NCBI GenBank assembly: GCA_024349245.1
Contig: JALDNG010000448.1
Location: 1 to 64,000, forward strand
Source of the DNA: Neodontobutis hainanensis
Lineage: Eukaryota > Chordata > Actinopteri > Gobiiformes > Odontobutidae
Length of the DNA stretch: 64,000 nt
Reading direction: 5' to 3'
Shown: positions 1 through 14,000 of the stretch, piece by piece
Layout of the letters: every line of letters begins with the position of its first letter
Position numbering within the stretch: position 1 is the stretch's first letter
Translations under genes and position numbers: made by a program
The notes under the pieces: model-generated
Database searches by the model: none
Told to the model about the DNA's origin: nothing
The model's input: only the letters and a program-made list of their open reading frames with translations

Positions 1-632
1 CTCAGAGAGACCAGAGGAGGCAGATGCCTCAGAGAGACCAGAGGAAGCAGCGGCCAAAGAGAGACTAGAGAAGGCACAGGCCACAGAGAGACCAGAGAAG
101 GCAGAGGCCACAGAGAGACCAGAGGAGGCAGAGGAGGCAGAGGACACAGAGAGACAAGAGGAGGCAGAGAGACCAGAGGAGGCAAAGGAGACAGAGAGAC
201 CAGAGAAAGCAGAGGCCACAGAGAGAGAGAGGAGGCAGAGGACACAGACAGACCAGAGGAGGCAGCGGCCAAAGAGAGACCAGAGAAGGCAGAGAGACCA
301 GAGGAGACAGAGGAGACAGAGAGACCAGAGGAGGCAGAGGCCACAGAGAGAAGAGGAGGCAGAGGACACAGACAGACCAGAGGAGGCAGAGGCGACAGAG
401 AGACTAGAGGAGGCAGAGGAGACAGAGAGACTAGAGGATTGCAGAGGTCACAGAGAGACGAGAGGAGGCAGAGGACACAGACAGACCAGAGGAGGCAGAG
501 GCGACAGAGAGACTAGAGGAGGCAGAGGAGAGAGAGACCAGAGGAGGCAGAGGCCACAGAGAGACGAGAGGAGGCAGAGGAGGCAGAGAGACCAGAGGAG
601 GCAGAGGCCACAGAAAGACCAGGGGAGGCAAG

Positions 633-3600
633 GAGAGTCTTGAGGAGGCAGAGGCCACAGAGAGACCAGGGGAGGCAGAGGAGGCAGAGAGACCAGAAAA
701 GGCAGATGCCTCAGAGAGACCAGAGTAGGCAGCGGCCAGAGAGAGACCAGAGAAGGCAGAGGCCACAGAGAGACCAGAGGAGGCTGAGGCCACAGAGAGA
801 CCAGAGGAGGCAGAGAGACAGAGAGACCAGAGGAGGCAGTTAGAGCAGAGGAGGCAGAGGAGGAGAGAGACCAGAGGAGGCAGAGGCCACAGAGTGACTA
901 GAGGAGGCAGAGGAGACAAAGAGACCCGAGGAGGCAGAAGACACAGAGAGACTAGAGGAGGCAGAGGCCACAGAGAATCTAGGATAGGCATAGGCTACAG
1001 AGAGACCAGAGGATTGCAGAGGTCACAGAGAGACCAGTGGAGGTAGAGAGAGCAGAGGAGGCAGAGAAGGCAGAGAGACCAGTGGAGGCAGAGGAGACAG
1101 AGTGACCAGAGGAGGCAACGGGGCAGAGAGGCCACAGGAGGCAGAGGCCACAGAGAGACCAGAGGAGGCAGAGGACACAGACAGACCAGAGGAGGCAGAG
1201 AGAGAGACCAGAGGAGGCAGAGAAGGCAGAGAGACCAGTGGAGGCAGAGGAGACAGAGAGACCAGAGGAGACAGAGCCCATAGAGAGACCAGAGGAGGCC
1301 GAGGCCATAGAGAGACCAGAGTAGGCAGAGAAGAGAGACCAGAGGAGGCAGTTAGAGCAGAGGAGGCAGAGGAGGCAGAGAGACCAGAGGAGGCAGAGGC
1401 CACAGAGTGACTAGAGGAGGCAGAGGAGACCAAGAGACCAGAGGAGGCAGAGGCAATAGAGAGAGCAGTGGAGGCAGAGAGACCAGAGGGGACAGAGGAG
1501 TCAGAGAGACAAGGGAAGGCAGAGGCCACAGAGAGAGCAGAGGAGGCAGAGGCCATAGAGACGCCAGAGGAGGTATAGGAGGCAGAGAGACCAGAGGAGT
1601 TTGAGGAGAAAGAGAGAAACAGAAGAGGCAAAGGAGACAGAGAGACCAGAAAAGGCAGATGCTTCAGAGAGACCAGAGGAGGCAGATGCCTCAGAGAGAC
1701 CAGAGGAGGCAGCGGCCAAAGAGAGACCAGAGAAGGCAGAGACCACAGAGAGACCAGAGGAGGCAGAGGAGGCAGAGCACACAGACAGACCAGAGGAGGG
1801 AGAGGCCACAGAGAGACCAGAGGAGGCAGAGAGACCAGAGGAGGCAGAGGAGACAGAGAGACCAGAGGAGGCAGAGGCCACAGAGAGACCAGAGGAGGCA
1901 GAGGCCACAGAAAGACCAGGGGAGGCAAGGAGAGTCTAGAGGAGACAGAGGCCACAGAGAGACCAGGAGAGGCAGAAGAGGCAGAGAGACCAGAAAAGGC
2001 AGATGCCTCAGAGAGACCAGAGTAGGCAGCGGCCAGAGAGAGACCAGAGAAGGCCGAGGCCACAGAGAGACCAGAGGAGGCTGAGGCCACAGAGAGGCGA
2101 GAGGAAGCAGAAAAGGCAGAGAGACCAGAGGAGGCAGAGGCCACAGAAACACCAGAAGAGGCAGATAGTCCAGAGGATGCAGAGGCCATATAGAGACCAG
2201 AGGAGGCAGAGGCCACAGAGAGAGAGCGGAAGCAGAGGCAAGAGAGAGACCAGTGGAGACAGAGAGACCAGAGGGGCATAGGAGGCAGACAGACAAGAGA
2301 ATGCAGCCACAGAGAGACCAGAGGAGGCAGAGGCCACAGAGAGACCAGAGAGGAGGCAGAGGAGGCAGAGAGACCAGAGGAGGCAGAGCCCACAGTGAGA
2401 CCAGAGGGGGCAGAGGCCACCAAGAGTTCAGAGGAGGCAAAAAGACAGAGAGGCAAGAGGAGTCAGAGAGACGAGAGGATGCAGAGGCCACAGAGAGACC
2501 AGAAGAGGCAGAGGCCACAGAGAGATGAGAGGATTGCAGACGTCACAGAGAGACCAGTGGAGGTAGAGAAAGCAGAGGAGGCAGAGACGGCAGAGAGACC
2601 AGTGGAGGCAGAGGAGACAGAGAGACCAGAGGAGGCAACGGGGCAGAGAGGCCACAGGAGGCAGAGGCCACCGAGAGTTCAGAGAAGGAAGAAATACAGA
2701 GAGACCAAAGGAGGCAGAGTGATTAGAGAACGCATAGGAGGCAGAGAGACCAGAAAAGGCAGATGGCACAGAGAGACCAGAGGAGCCAGCGGCAGCAGAG
2801 AGACCAGAGGAGGCAGAGAGACCAGAGAAGGCAGAGGACACAAAGAGACCAGAAGAGGCAGAGAGACAGAGAGACTAGAGGAGGCAGTTAGAGCAGAGGA
2901 GGCAGAGGAGGCAGAGAGACCAGAGGAGGCAGAGGCCACAGAGTGACTAGAGGAGGCAGAGGAGACAGAGAGACCAGAGGAGGCAGAGGCCACAGAGAGA
3001 CGAGAGGAAGCAGAGGAGGCAGAGAGACCAGAGGAGGCAGAGGCCACAGAGAGGCCAGAGGAGGCAGAGGCCACAGAGAGACCAGGAGAGGCAGAAGAGG
3101 CAGAGAGACCAGAAAAGGCAGATGCCTCAGAGAGACCAGAGTAGGCAGCGGCCAGAGAGAGACCAGAGAAGGCAGAGGCCACAGAGAGACCAGAGGAGGC
3201 TGAGGCCACAGAGAGGCGAGAGGAAGCAGAAAAGGCAGAGAGACCAGAGGAGGCAGAGGCCACAGAGAGACCAGAGGAAGCAGAGGCAATAGAGAGACCA
3301 GTGGAGGCAGAGAGACCAGAGGGGGCATAGGAGGAAGACAGACAAGGAGCTGGCCACAGAGAGACCAGAGGAGGCAGAGGCCATAGAGAGGCCAGAGGAG
3401 GCAGAGGCCACAGAGAGACCAGAGGAGGCAGAGGAGGCAGAGGACACAGACAGACCAGAGGAGGCAGAGGCCACAGAGAGACCAGAAGAGGCAGAGAGAC
3501 CAGAGGAGGCAGAGGAGACAGAGAGACCAGAGGAGGCAGAGGCCACAGAGAGACCAGAGGAGGCAGAGGACACAGAGAGACCAGAGGAGGCAGAGGCCAC

Positions 3601-3700
3601 AGAGAGACCAGTGGAGGTAGAGAAAGCAGAGGAGGCAGAGAAGGCAGAGAGACCAGTGGAGGCAGAGGAGACAGAGAGACCAGAGGATTGCAGAGGTCAC
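633..3700. repeat. Long-range duplicate inside 27-bp array, copy 1
   Basis: Rare variants inside the array mark a large internal duplication. AGGAGAGTCTTGAG at 633 recurs at 11776; AGGCATAGGCTACAG at about 989 recurs at about 12131; the GTGATTAGAGAACGCATAGG variant near 2718 recurs near 13167. The offset is about 11.14 kb at the left end and about 10.45 kb further right, so the copies differ by roughly 0.7 kb of unit gain or loss. The right boundary is approximate. Confidence 0.7.
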
Positions 3701-6569
3701 AGAGAGACCAGTGGAGGTAGAGAAAGCAGAGGAGGCAGAGAAGGCAGAGAGACCAGTGGAGGCAGAGGAGACAGAGAGACCAGAGGAGGCAACGGGGCAG
3801 AGAGGCCAGAGGAGGCAGAGGCCACCGAGAGTTCAGAGGAGGAAGAGAGACAAAGAGACCAGAGGCCACAGAGAGATCCAGAGAAGACAGAGGTCACAGA
3901 GAGACCAGAGGAGGAAGAGGACACAGAGAGACCAGATGAGGTAGAGGCAACAGAGAGACCAGGAGGCAGAGAAGGCAGAGAGTCTAGAAGAGACAGAGGC
4001 ATAGAGAGAGAGGAGGCAGAGGCAAAGAGAGACCAGAGGAGATAGAGGAGACAGAGAGAGCAGAGGAGCCAGAGGCGACAGAGAGAGCAGAGGAAGCAGA
4101 GGAGACAGAGATACCAGAGGAGGCAGAAGCCACAGAGAGACCAGAGGAGGCAGAGAAACAAGAGAAGGCAGAGGCCACAAAGTGATCAGAGGAGGCAGAG
4201 GCGACAGAGAGACCAGAGGAGGCAGAGGCCACAGAGAGACCAGAGGAGGCAGAAAGACTAGTGGAGGTAGAGGAGGCAGAGAGACCAGAGGAGGCAAAGG
4301 CCACAGAGTGACCAGAGGAGGCACAGAGTCCAGTGAAGGCAAAGGCCACAGAGAGACCAGAGGAGGCAGAGGAGGCCGAGAGACCACAAAAGGCAGATGC
4401 TATAGAGAGACCAGAGGAGGCAGATACCACAGAGAGAGCAGAGGAGGCAGAGAGACAGAGAGACCAGAGTAGGCAGAGAGACCAGAGGAGGAAGGGGAGG
4501 CAGAGAGAGCAGAGGAGGAAGTGTCCAGAGAGAGAGTAGAGGAGGCAGAGGAGACAGAGAGACCAGAGGAGGCAGAGGCAAGAGAGAGACCAGTGGAGGC
4601 AGAGAGACAAAAGGAGGCAGAAGAGGCAGAGAGACCAGAGGGAGGCAGAGGCCAAAGAGAGACCAGAGGATGCAGAGGCCACAGAGAGACCAGAGGAGGC
4701 AGAGTTCACAGAAAGACCAGAGGAGGCACAGGCCGCAGAGAGACCAGAGGAGACAACGGGGCAGGAGACCAGAGGAAGCAGAGGCCACAGAATAGCGAGA
4801 GGAGGCAGAGAGTCCAGAGGAGGCAGAGGCCACAGAGAGACAAGAGCAGGCAGAGGAGGCGGAGAGAGCAGAAAAGGCTGATGCCAGAGAGAGACCAGGG
4901 GAGGCAGCGGCCACAGAGAGACCAGAGGAGGCATAGGTCACAGAGAGACCAGTGGAGGCAGAGGCCACAGAGAGACCAGAGCAGGCAGAGGAGGAGAGAG
5001 CAGAAAAGGCTGATGCCAGAGAGAGACCAGAGGAGGCAGAGGCCAGAGAGAGACCAGAGGAGGCATAGGTCACAGAGAGACCAGTGGAGGCAGAGGCCAC
5101 AGAGAGACCAGAGGAGGCAGAGGCCACAGAGAGACTAGAGGAGACAGAGAAGGCAGAGAGACTAGAAGAGGCAGAGGCCAGAGAGAGACCAGAGGAGGCA
5201 GAGGCAATAGAGAGACCAGTGGAGGCAGAGGAGGCAGAGAGTCCAGAGGAGGCAAAGGAGACAGAGAGACCAGAGGAGGCAGAGGCCACAGAGAGACGAG
5301 AGGAAGCAGAGGAGGCAAAGAGACCAAAGAAGGCAGAGGCCACAGAACGACCAGAGGATGCAGAGGCCACAGAGTGACGAGTGGAGGCAGATGCCACAGA
5401 GAGACCAGTGCAGGCAGAGGAGACAGAGAGACAAAAGGAGGCAGAGGCCACAGAGAGACCAGAGGAGGCAGAGGACACAGACAGACCAGAGGAGGCAGAG
5501 GCCACAGAGAGACTAGAAGAGGCAAAGGAGACAGAGTGACCAGAGGAGGCAGAGGCCACAGAGAGACGAGAGGAAGCAAAGGAGGCAGAGAGACCAGAGG
5601 AAGGCAGAGGCCACAGAAAGACCAGGGGAGGCAAGTAGAGGAGGCAGAGGCCACAGAGAGACCAGGGGAGGCAGAGGCCACAGAAAGACCAGGGGAGGCA
5701 GAGGAGGCAGAGAGACCAGAAAAGGCAGAAGCCTCAGAGAGACCAGAGGCAGCAGCCAGAGAGAGACCAGAGAAGGCAGAAGCCACAGAGAGACCAGAGG
5801 AGGCTGAGGCCATAGAGAGACCAGAGGAGTCAGAGAGACAGAGAGACCAAAGGAGGCAGTTAGAGCAGAGGAGGCAGAGGAGGCAGAGAGACCAGAGGAG
5901 GCAGAGGCAATAGAGAGACCAGTGGAGGCAGAGGCAATAGAGAGACCAGTGGAGGCAGAGAGACCAGAATGGACAGAGGAGGCAGAGAGACAAGAGAAGG
6001 CAGAGGCCAAGGAGGCAGAGGCCACAGAGAGACTAGAGGAGACAGAGAAGGCAGAGAGACTAGAAGAGGCAAAGGCCAGAGAGACACCAGAGGAGGCAGA
6101 GGCCACCGAAAGACCAGAGGAGGCAGAGGAGGCAGACAGACCAGAAAAGGCAGATGCCTCAGAGAGACCAGAGTAGGCAGCAGCCAGAGAGAGACCAGAG
6201 AAGGCAGAAGCCACAGAGAGACCAGAGGAGGCTGAGGCCATAGAGAGACCAGAGGAGTCAGAGAGACAGAGAGACCAAAGGAGGCAGTTAGAGCAGAGGA
6301 GGCAGAGGAGGCAGAGAGACCAGAGGAGGCAGAGGCCACAGAGTGACTAGAGGAGGCAGAGGAGACAAAGAGACCAGAGGAGGCAGAGGCAATAGAGAGA
6401 CCAGAGGAGGCAGAGGAGGCCGAGAGACCACAAAAGGCAGATGCTATAGAGAGACCAGAGGAGGCAGATACCACAGAGAGAGCAGAGGAGGCAGAGAGAC
6501 AGAGAGACCAGAGTAGGCAGAGAGACCAGAGGAGGCAGGGGAGGCAGAGAGAGCAGAGGAGGAAGTGTC

Positions 6570-7740
6570 CAGAGAGAGAGTAGAGGAGGCAGAGGAGACA
6601 GAGACACCAGAGGAGGCAGAGGCAATAGAGAGACCAGTGGAGGCAGAGAGACCAGAATGGACAGAGGAGGCAGAGAGACAAGAGAAGGCAGAGGCCAAAG
6701 AAAGACCAGAGGATGCAGAGTCCACAGAGAGACGAGTGGAGGCAGAGGCCACAGTGAGACCAGTGGAGGCAGAGGAGACAGAGAGACAAGAGGAGGCAGA
6801 GGCCACAGAGAGACCAGAGGAGGCAGAGGACACAGACAGACCTGAGGAGGCAGAGGCCACAGAGAGACCAGAGGAGGATGAGGAGGCAGAGAGACCAGAA
6901 AAGACAGATACCTCAGAGAGACCAGAGTAGGCAGCGGCCAGAGAGAAACCAGAAAAGGCAGAAGCCACATTAGAGACCAGAGGAGGCAGAGGCCACAGAG
7001 AGACCAGAGGAGGCAGAGAGACCAGAGGAGGCAGAGGAGACAGAGAGACCAGAGGAGGCAGAGGCCACAGAGAGATGAGAGGAGGCAGAGGACACAGACA
7101 GACCAGAGGAGGCAGCGCCAAAGAGAGACCAGAGAAGGCAGAGGCCACAGAGAGACCAGAGGAGGCAGAGGCCACAGAGAGACCAGAGGAGGCAGAAGAG
7201 GCAGAGGACACAGAAAGTCCAGAGGAGGCAGAGGCCACAGAGAGACCAGAGGAGGTAGAGAGACCAGAGGAGGCAGAGGCCACAGAGAGACGAGAGGAGG
7301 CAGAGGACACAGACAGACCAGAGGAGGCAGAGGCCAAAGAGAGACTAGAGGAGGCATAGGAGACAGAGAGACTAGAGGATTGCAGAGGTCACAGAGAGAC
7401 CAGAGGAGGCAGAGGCCACAGAGAGACGAGAGGAGGCAGAGGACACAGACAGACCAGAGGAGGCAGAGGCCACAGAGAGACTAGAGGAGGCAGAGGAGAC
7501 AGAGAGACCAGAGGAGGCAGAGGCCACAGAGAGACGAGAGGAAGCAGAGGAGGCAGAGAGACCAAAGGAGGCAAAGGCCACAGAAAGACCAGGGGAGGCA
7601 AGGAGAGTCTAGAGGAGGCAGAGGCCACAGAGAGACCATAGCAGGCAGAAGAGAGACCAGAGGAGGCAGTTAGAGCAGAGGAGGCAGAGGAGGCAGAGAG
7701 ACCAGAGGAGGCAGAGGCCACAGAGTGACTAGAGGAGGCA
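6570..7740. repeat. Shorter internal duplicate in 27-bp array, copy 1
   Basis: Rare variants CATTAGAGACCAGAGG (about 6967) and GAGACCATAGCAGGCAG (about 7635) recur at about 10260 and 10908, an offset of about 3.27-3.29 kb, with similar order between them. A further related copy of the right-hand part begins near 8700. Boundaries are approximate. Confidence 0.6.
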
Positions 7741-9859
7741 GAGGAGACAAAGAGACCAGAGGAGGCAGAGGCAATAGAGAGACCAGTGGAGGCAGAGAGA
7801 CCAGAGGGGACAGTGGAGGCAGAGAGACAAGAGAAGGCAGGGGCCACAGAGAGACCAGAGGAGGCAGGAGGAGGAAGAGAGACCAGAGGAGGCAAAGGAG
7901 ACAAGAGAGACCAGAAAAGGTAGATGCCTCAGAGAGACCAGAGGAGGCAGATGCCTCAGAGAGACCAGAGGAAGCAGAGGCCAAAGAGAGACTAGAGAAG
8001 GCACAGGCCACAGAGAGACCAGAGAAGGCAGAGGCCACAGAGAGACCAGAGTAGGCAGAGGAGGCAGAGGACACAGACAGTCCAGAGGAGGCAGAGACCA
8101 CAGAGAGACCAGAGGAGGCAGAGAGAGACCAGAGGAGGCAAAGGAGACAGAGAGACCAGAGGAGGCAGAGGCCACAGAGAGACGAGAAGTGGCAGAGGAC
8201 ACAGACAGACCAGAGTGGCAGAGGCCAAAGAAAGACCAGAGAAGGCAGAGGCCACAGAGAGACCAGAGGAGGCAGAAGCCACAGAGAGACCAGAGGAGGC
8301 AGAGGAGGCAGAGGACACAGACAGTCCAGAGGAGGCAGAGGCCACAGAGAGACCAGAGGAGGCAGACAGACCAGAGGAGACAGAAGAGACAGAGAGACCA
8401 AAGGAGGCAGAGGCCACAGAGAGACGAGAGGAGGCAAAGGACACAGACAGACAGGCAGAGGCCCCAGAGAGACCAGAGAGGCAGAGAGGAGACAGAGAGA
8501 CTAGAGGATTGCAGAGGTCACAGAGAGACCAGAGGAGGCAGAGGCCGCAGAGAGACGAGAGGAGGCAGAGGACACAGACAGACCAGAGGAGGCAGAGGCG
8601 ACAGAGAGACTAGAGGAGGCAGAGGAGACAGAGAGACCAAAGGAGGCAGTTAGAGCAGAGGAGGCAGAGGAGGCAGAGAGACCAGAGGAGGCAGAGGCCA
8701 CAGAGTGACTAGAGGAGGCAGAGGAGACAAAGAGACCAGAGGAGGCAGAGGCAATAGAGAGACCAGTGGAGGCAGAGAGACCAGAGGGGACAGTGGAGGC
8801 AGAGAGACAAGAGAAGGCAGAGGCCACAGAGAGACCAGAGCAGTTAGAGGAGGAAGAGAGACCAGAGGAGGCAAAGGAGACAGAGAGACCAGAAAAGGTA
8901 GATGCCTCAGAGAGACCAGAGGAGGCAGATGCCTCAGAGAGACCAGAGGAAGCAGCGGCCAAAGAGAGACTAGAGAAGGCACAGGCCACAGAGAGACCAG
9001 AGAAGGCAGAGGCCACAGAGAGACCAGAGTAGGCAGAGGAGGCAGAGGACACAGACAGTCCAGAGGAGGCAGAGACCACAGAGAGACCAGAGGAGGCAGA
9101 GAGACCAGAGGAGGCAAAGGAGACAGAGAGACTAGAGGAGGCAGAGGCCACAGAGAGACGAGAAGAGGCAGAGGACACAGACAGACCAGAGTTGGCAGCG
9201 GCCAAAGAAAGACCAGAGAAGGCAGAGGCCACAGAGAGACCAGAGGAGGCAGAAGCCACAGAGAGACCAGAGGAGGCAGAGGAGGCAGAGGACACAGACA
9301 GTCCAGAGGAGGCAGAGGCCACAGAGAGACCAGAGGAGGCAGAGAGACCAGAGGAGACAGAAGAGACAGAGAGACCAAAGGAGGCAGAGGCCACAGAGAG
9401 ACGAGAGGAGGCAAAGGACACAGACAGACCAGAGGAGGCAGAGGCCCCAGAGAGACTAGAGGAGGCAGAGGAGACAGAGAGACTAGAGGATTGCAGAGGT
9501 CACAGAGAGACCAGAGGAGGCAGCGCCGAGAGAGACGAGAGGAGGCAGAGGACACAGACAGACCAGAGGAGGCAGAGGCGACAGAGAGACTAGAGGAGGC
9601 AGAGGAGACAGAGAGACCAAAGGAGGCAGTTAGAGCAGAGGAGGCAGAGGAGGCAGAGAGACCAGAGGAGGAAGAGGCCACAGAGTGAATAGAGGAGGCA
9701 AAGGAGACAAAGAGACCCGAGGAGGCAGAGGCCACAGCGAGACCAAAGGAGGCAGAGGCAATAGAGAGACCAGTGGAGGCAGAGAGACCAGAATGGACAG
9801 AGGAGGCAGAGAGACAAGAGAAGGCAGAGGCCACAGAGAGACCAGAGGAGGCAGAGGCC

Positions 9860-11010
9860 ACCGAGAGACCAGAGGAGGTGGATGAAGCAGAGAGACCAGA
9901 GGAGGCAAAGGAGACAGAGAGACTAGAGGAGGCAGAGGCCACAGAGAGACGAGAGGAAGCAGAGGAGTCAGAGAGACCAAAGAAGGGAGAGGCCACAGAA
10001 AGACCAGAGGATGCAGAGTCCACAGAGAGACGAGTGGAGGCAGAGGCCACAGTGAGACCAGTGGAGGCAGAGGAGACAAAGAGACAAGAGGAGGCAGAGG
10101 CCACAGAGAGACCAGAGGAGGCAGAGGACACAGACAGACCTGAGGAGGCAGAGGCCACAGAGAGACCAGAGGAGGATGAGGCAGAGAGACCAAAAAGACA
10201 AATACCTCAGAGAGACCAGAGAGGCAGCGGCCAGAGAGAAACCAGAAAAGGCAGAAGCCACATTAGAGACCAGAGGAGGCAGAGGCCACAGAGAGACCAG
10301 AGGAGGCAGAGGAGACAGAGAGACCAGAGGAGGCAGAGGCCACAGAGAGATGAGAGGAGGCAGAGGACACAGACAGACCAGAGGAGGCAGCGGCCAAAGA
10401 GAGACCAGAGAAGGCAGAGGCCACAGAGAGACCAGAGGAGGCAGAGGCCACAGAGAGACCAGAGGAGGCAGAAGAGGCAGAGGACACAGAAAGTCCAGAG
10501 GAGGCAGAGGCCACAGAGAGACCAGAGGAGGTAGAGAGACCAGAGGAGGCAGAGGCCACAGAGAGACGAGAGGAGGCAGAGGACACAGACAGACCAGAGG
10601 AGGCAGAGGCCAAAGAGAGACTAGAGGAGGCATAGGAGACAGAGAGACTAGAGGATTGCAGAGGTCACAGAGAGACCAGAGGAGGCAGAGGCCACAGAGA
10701 GACGAGAGGAGGCAGAGGACACAGACAGACCAGAGGAGGCAGAGGCCACAGAGAGACTAGAGGAGGCAGAGGAGACAGAGAGACCAGAGGAGGCAGAGGC
10801 CACAGAAAGACCAGGGAAGGCAGAGGAGGCAGAGAGACCAAAGGAGGCAAAGGCCACAGAAAGACCAGGGGAGGCAAGGAGAGTCTAGAGGAGGCAGAGG
10901 CCACAGAGAGACCATAGCAGGCAGAAAGAGAGAGACCAGAGGAGGCAGTTAGAGCAGAGGAGGCAGAGGAGGCAGAGAGACCAGAGGAGGCAGAGGCCAC
11001 AGAGTGACTA
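9860..11010. repeat. Shorter internal duplicate in 27-bp array, copy 2
   Basis: Partner of the block at 6570-7740, about 3.3 kb downstream, with the same rare variants in the same order. Boundaries are approximate. Confidence 0.6.
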
Positions 11011-11775
11011 GAGGAGGCAGAGGAGACAAAGAGACCAGAGGAGGCAGAGGCAATAGAGAGACCAGTGGAGGCAGAGAGACCAGAGGGGACAGTGGAGGCA
11101 GAGAGACAAGAGAAGGCAGAGGCCACAGAGAGACCAGAGCAGTTAGAGGAGGAAGAGAGACCAGAGGAGGCAAAGGAGACAGAGAGACCAGAAAGGTAGA
11201 TGCCTCAGAGAGACCAGAGGAGGCAGATGCCTCAGAGAGACCAGAGGAAGCAGCGGCCAAAGAGAGACTAGAGAAGGCACAGGCCACAGAGAGACAGAGA
11301 AGGCAGAGGCCACAGAGAGACCAGAGGAGGCAGAGGAGGCAGAGGACACAGACAGTCCAGAGGAGGCAGAGACCACAGAGAGACCAGAGGAGGCAGAGAG
11401 ACCAGAGGAGGCAAAGGAGACAGAGAGACCAGAGGAGGCAGAGGCTACAGAGAGACGAAAAGAGGCAGAGGACACAGACAGACCAGAGGTGGCAGCGGCC
11501 AAAGAGAGACGAGAGAAGGCAGAGGCCACAGAGAGACCAGAGGAGGCAGAAGCCACAGAGAGACCAGAGGAGGCAGAGGAGGCAGAGGACACAGAGAGAC
11601 GAGAGGAGGCAGAGGACACAGACAGACCAGAGGAGGCAGAGGCGACAGAGAGACTAGAGGAGGCAGAGGAGACAGAGAGACCAGAGGAGGCAGAGGCCAC
11701 AGAGAGACGAGAGGAAGCAGAGGAGGCAGAGAGACCAGAGGAGGCAGAGGCCACAGAAAGACCAGGGGAGGCAAG

Positions 11776-14000
11776 GAGAGTCTTGAGAAGGCAGAGGCCA
11801 CAGAGAGACCAGGGGAGGCAGAGGAGGCAGAAAGACCAGAAAAGGCAGATGCCTCAGAGAGACCAGAGTAGGCAGCGGCCAGAGAGAGACGAGAGAAGGC
11901 AGAGGCCACAGAGAGACCAGAGGAGGCTGAGGCCACAGAGAGACCAGAGGAGGCAGAGAGACAGAGAGACAAGAGGAGGCAGTTAGAGCAGAGGAGGCAG
12001 AGGAGGGAGAGAGACCAGAGGAGGCAGAGGCCACAGACTGACTAAAAGAGGCAGAGTGGACAAAGAGACCCGAGGAGGCAGAAGACACAGAGAGACGAGA
12101 GGAGGCAGAGGCCACAGAGAATCTAGGGTAGGCATAGGCTACAGAGAGACCAGAGGATTGCAGAGGTCACAGAGAGACCAGTGGAGGTAGAGAGAGCAGT
12201 GGAGGCAGAGAAGGCAGAGAGACCAGTGGAGGCAGAGGAGACAGAGTGACCAGAGGAGGCAACGGGGCAGAGAGGCCACAGGAGGCAGAGGCCACAGAGA
12301 GACCAGAGGAGGCAGAGGACACAGACAGACCAGAGGAGGCAAAAAGAGCAGAGGAGGCAGAGAAGGCAGAGAGACCAGATGAGGCCGAGGCCATAGAGAG
12401 ACCAGAGTAGGCAGAGAAAGAGAGACCAGAGGAGGCAGAGAGCAGAGGAGGCAGAGGAGGCAGAGAGACCAGATGAGGCAGAGACCACAGAGTGACTAGA
12501 GGAGGCAGAGAGACCAGAGGAGGCAGAGGCCACAGAGAGGCCAGAGGAGGCAGAGGCCACATAGAGACCAGAGGAGGCAGAGGCCACAGAGAGAGGAGGC
12601 AGAGGCCACAGAGAGTTCAGAGGAGGCAGAGGAGACAGAGAGACCAGAGGAGGCAGAGGCCACAGAGAGACGAGCGGAAACAGAGGCAAGAGAGAGACCA
12701 GTGGAGACAGAGAGACCAGAGGGGGCATAGGAGGCAGACAGACAAGAGAATGCAGCGGCCACAGAGAGACCAGAGGAGGCAGAGGCCACAGAGAGACCAG
12801 AGGAGGCAGAGGCCACAGAGAGACCAGAGGAGGCAGAGCCCACAGTGAGACCAGAGGGGGCAAAAGCCACCGAGAGTTCAGAGAAGGCAGAAAGACAGAG
12901 AGGCAAGAGGAGTCAGAGAGACGAGAGGATGCAGAGGCCACAGAGAGACCAGAAGAGGCAGAGGCCACAGAGAGATGAGAGGATTGCAGAGGTCACAGAG
13001 AGACCAGTGGAGGTAGAGAAAGCAGAGGAGGCAGAGGAGACAGAGAGACCAGTGGAGGCAGAGGAGACAGAGAGACCAGAGGAGGCAACGGGGCAGAGAG
13101 GCCACAGGAGGCAGAGGCCCGAGAGTTCAGAGAAGGAAGAAATACATAGAGACCAAAGGAGGCAGAGTGATTAGAGAACGCATAGGAGGCAGAGAGACCA
13201 GAAAAGGCAGATGGCACAGAGAGACCAGAGGAGGCAGAGGCCACAGAGAGACCAGAGGAGGCAGAGAGACCAGAGAAGGCAGAGGACACAAAGAGACCAG
13301 AAGAGGCAGAGAGACAGAGAGACCAGAGGAGGCAGTTAGAGCAAAGGAGGCAGAGGAGGCAGAGAGACCAGAGGAGGCAGAGGCCACAGAGTGACTAGAG
13401 GAGGCAGAGGAGACAGAGAGACCAGAGGAGGCAGAGGCCACAGAGAGACAAGAGGAAGCAGAGGAGGCAGAGAGACCAGAGGAGGCAGAGGCCACAGAAA
13501 GACCAGGGGAGGCAAGGAGAGTCTAGAGGAGACAGAGGCCACAGAGAGACCAGGAGAGGCAGAAGAGGCAGAGAGACCAGAAAAGGCAGATGCCTCAGAG
13601 AGACCAGAGTAGGCAGCGGCCAGAGAGAGACCAGAGAAGGCAGAGGCCACAGAGAGACCAGAGGAGGCTGAGGCCACAGAGAGGCGAGAGGAAGCAGAAA
13701 AGGCAGAGAGACCAGAGGAGGCAGAGGCCACAGAGAGACCAAAGGAAGCAGAGGCAATAGAGAGACCAGTGGAGGCAGAGAGACCAGAGGGGCATAGGAG
13801 GAAGACAGACAAGGCAGCGCCACAGAGAGACCAGAGGAGGCAGAGGCCATAGAGAGGCCAGAGGAGGCAGAGGCCACAGAGAGTTCAGAGGAGGCAGAGG
13901 AGACAGAGAGACCAGAGGAGGCAGAGGCCACAGAGGGACGAGCGGAAGCAGAGGCAATAGAGAGGCCAGTGGAGGCAGAGAGACCAGAGGGGTATAGGAG
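11776..14000. repeat. Long-range duplicate inside 27-bp array, copy 2
   Basis: Partner of the block beginning at 633, recognised by the same rare variants in the same order (11776, about 12131, 13167). It is shorter than its partner, consistent with loss of whole repeat units by unequal exchange. The right boundary is approximate. Confidence 0.65.

Noticed and set aside
1023..2456. 477-codon minus-strand ORF as a gene
   Set aside because: Same artefact of a stop-free unit of nine codons; the peptide switches between repeat phases wherever unit length changes.
8650..10158. 502-codon minus-strand ORF, Ser/Ala/Leu-rich, as a mucin- or silk-like gene
   Set aside because: It is one of six overlapping open frames of the 27-bp satellite; there is no unique sequence, and neighbouring frames are equally open.
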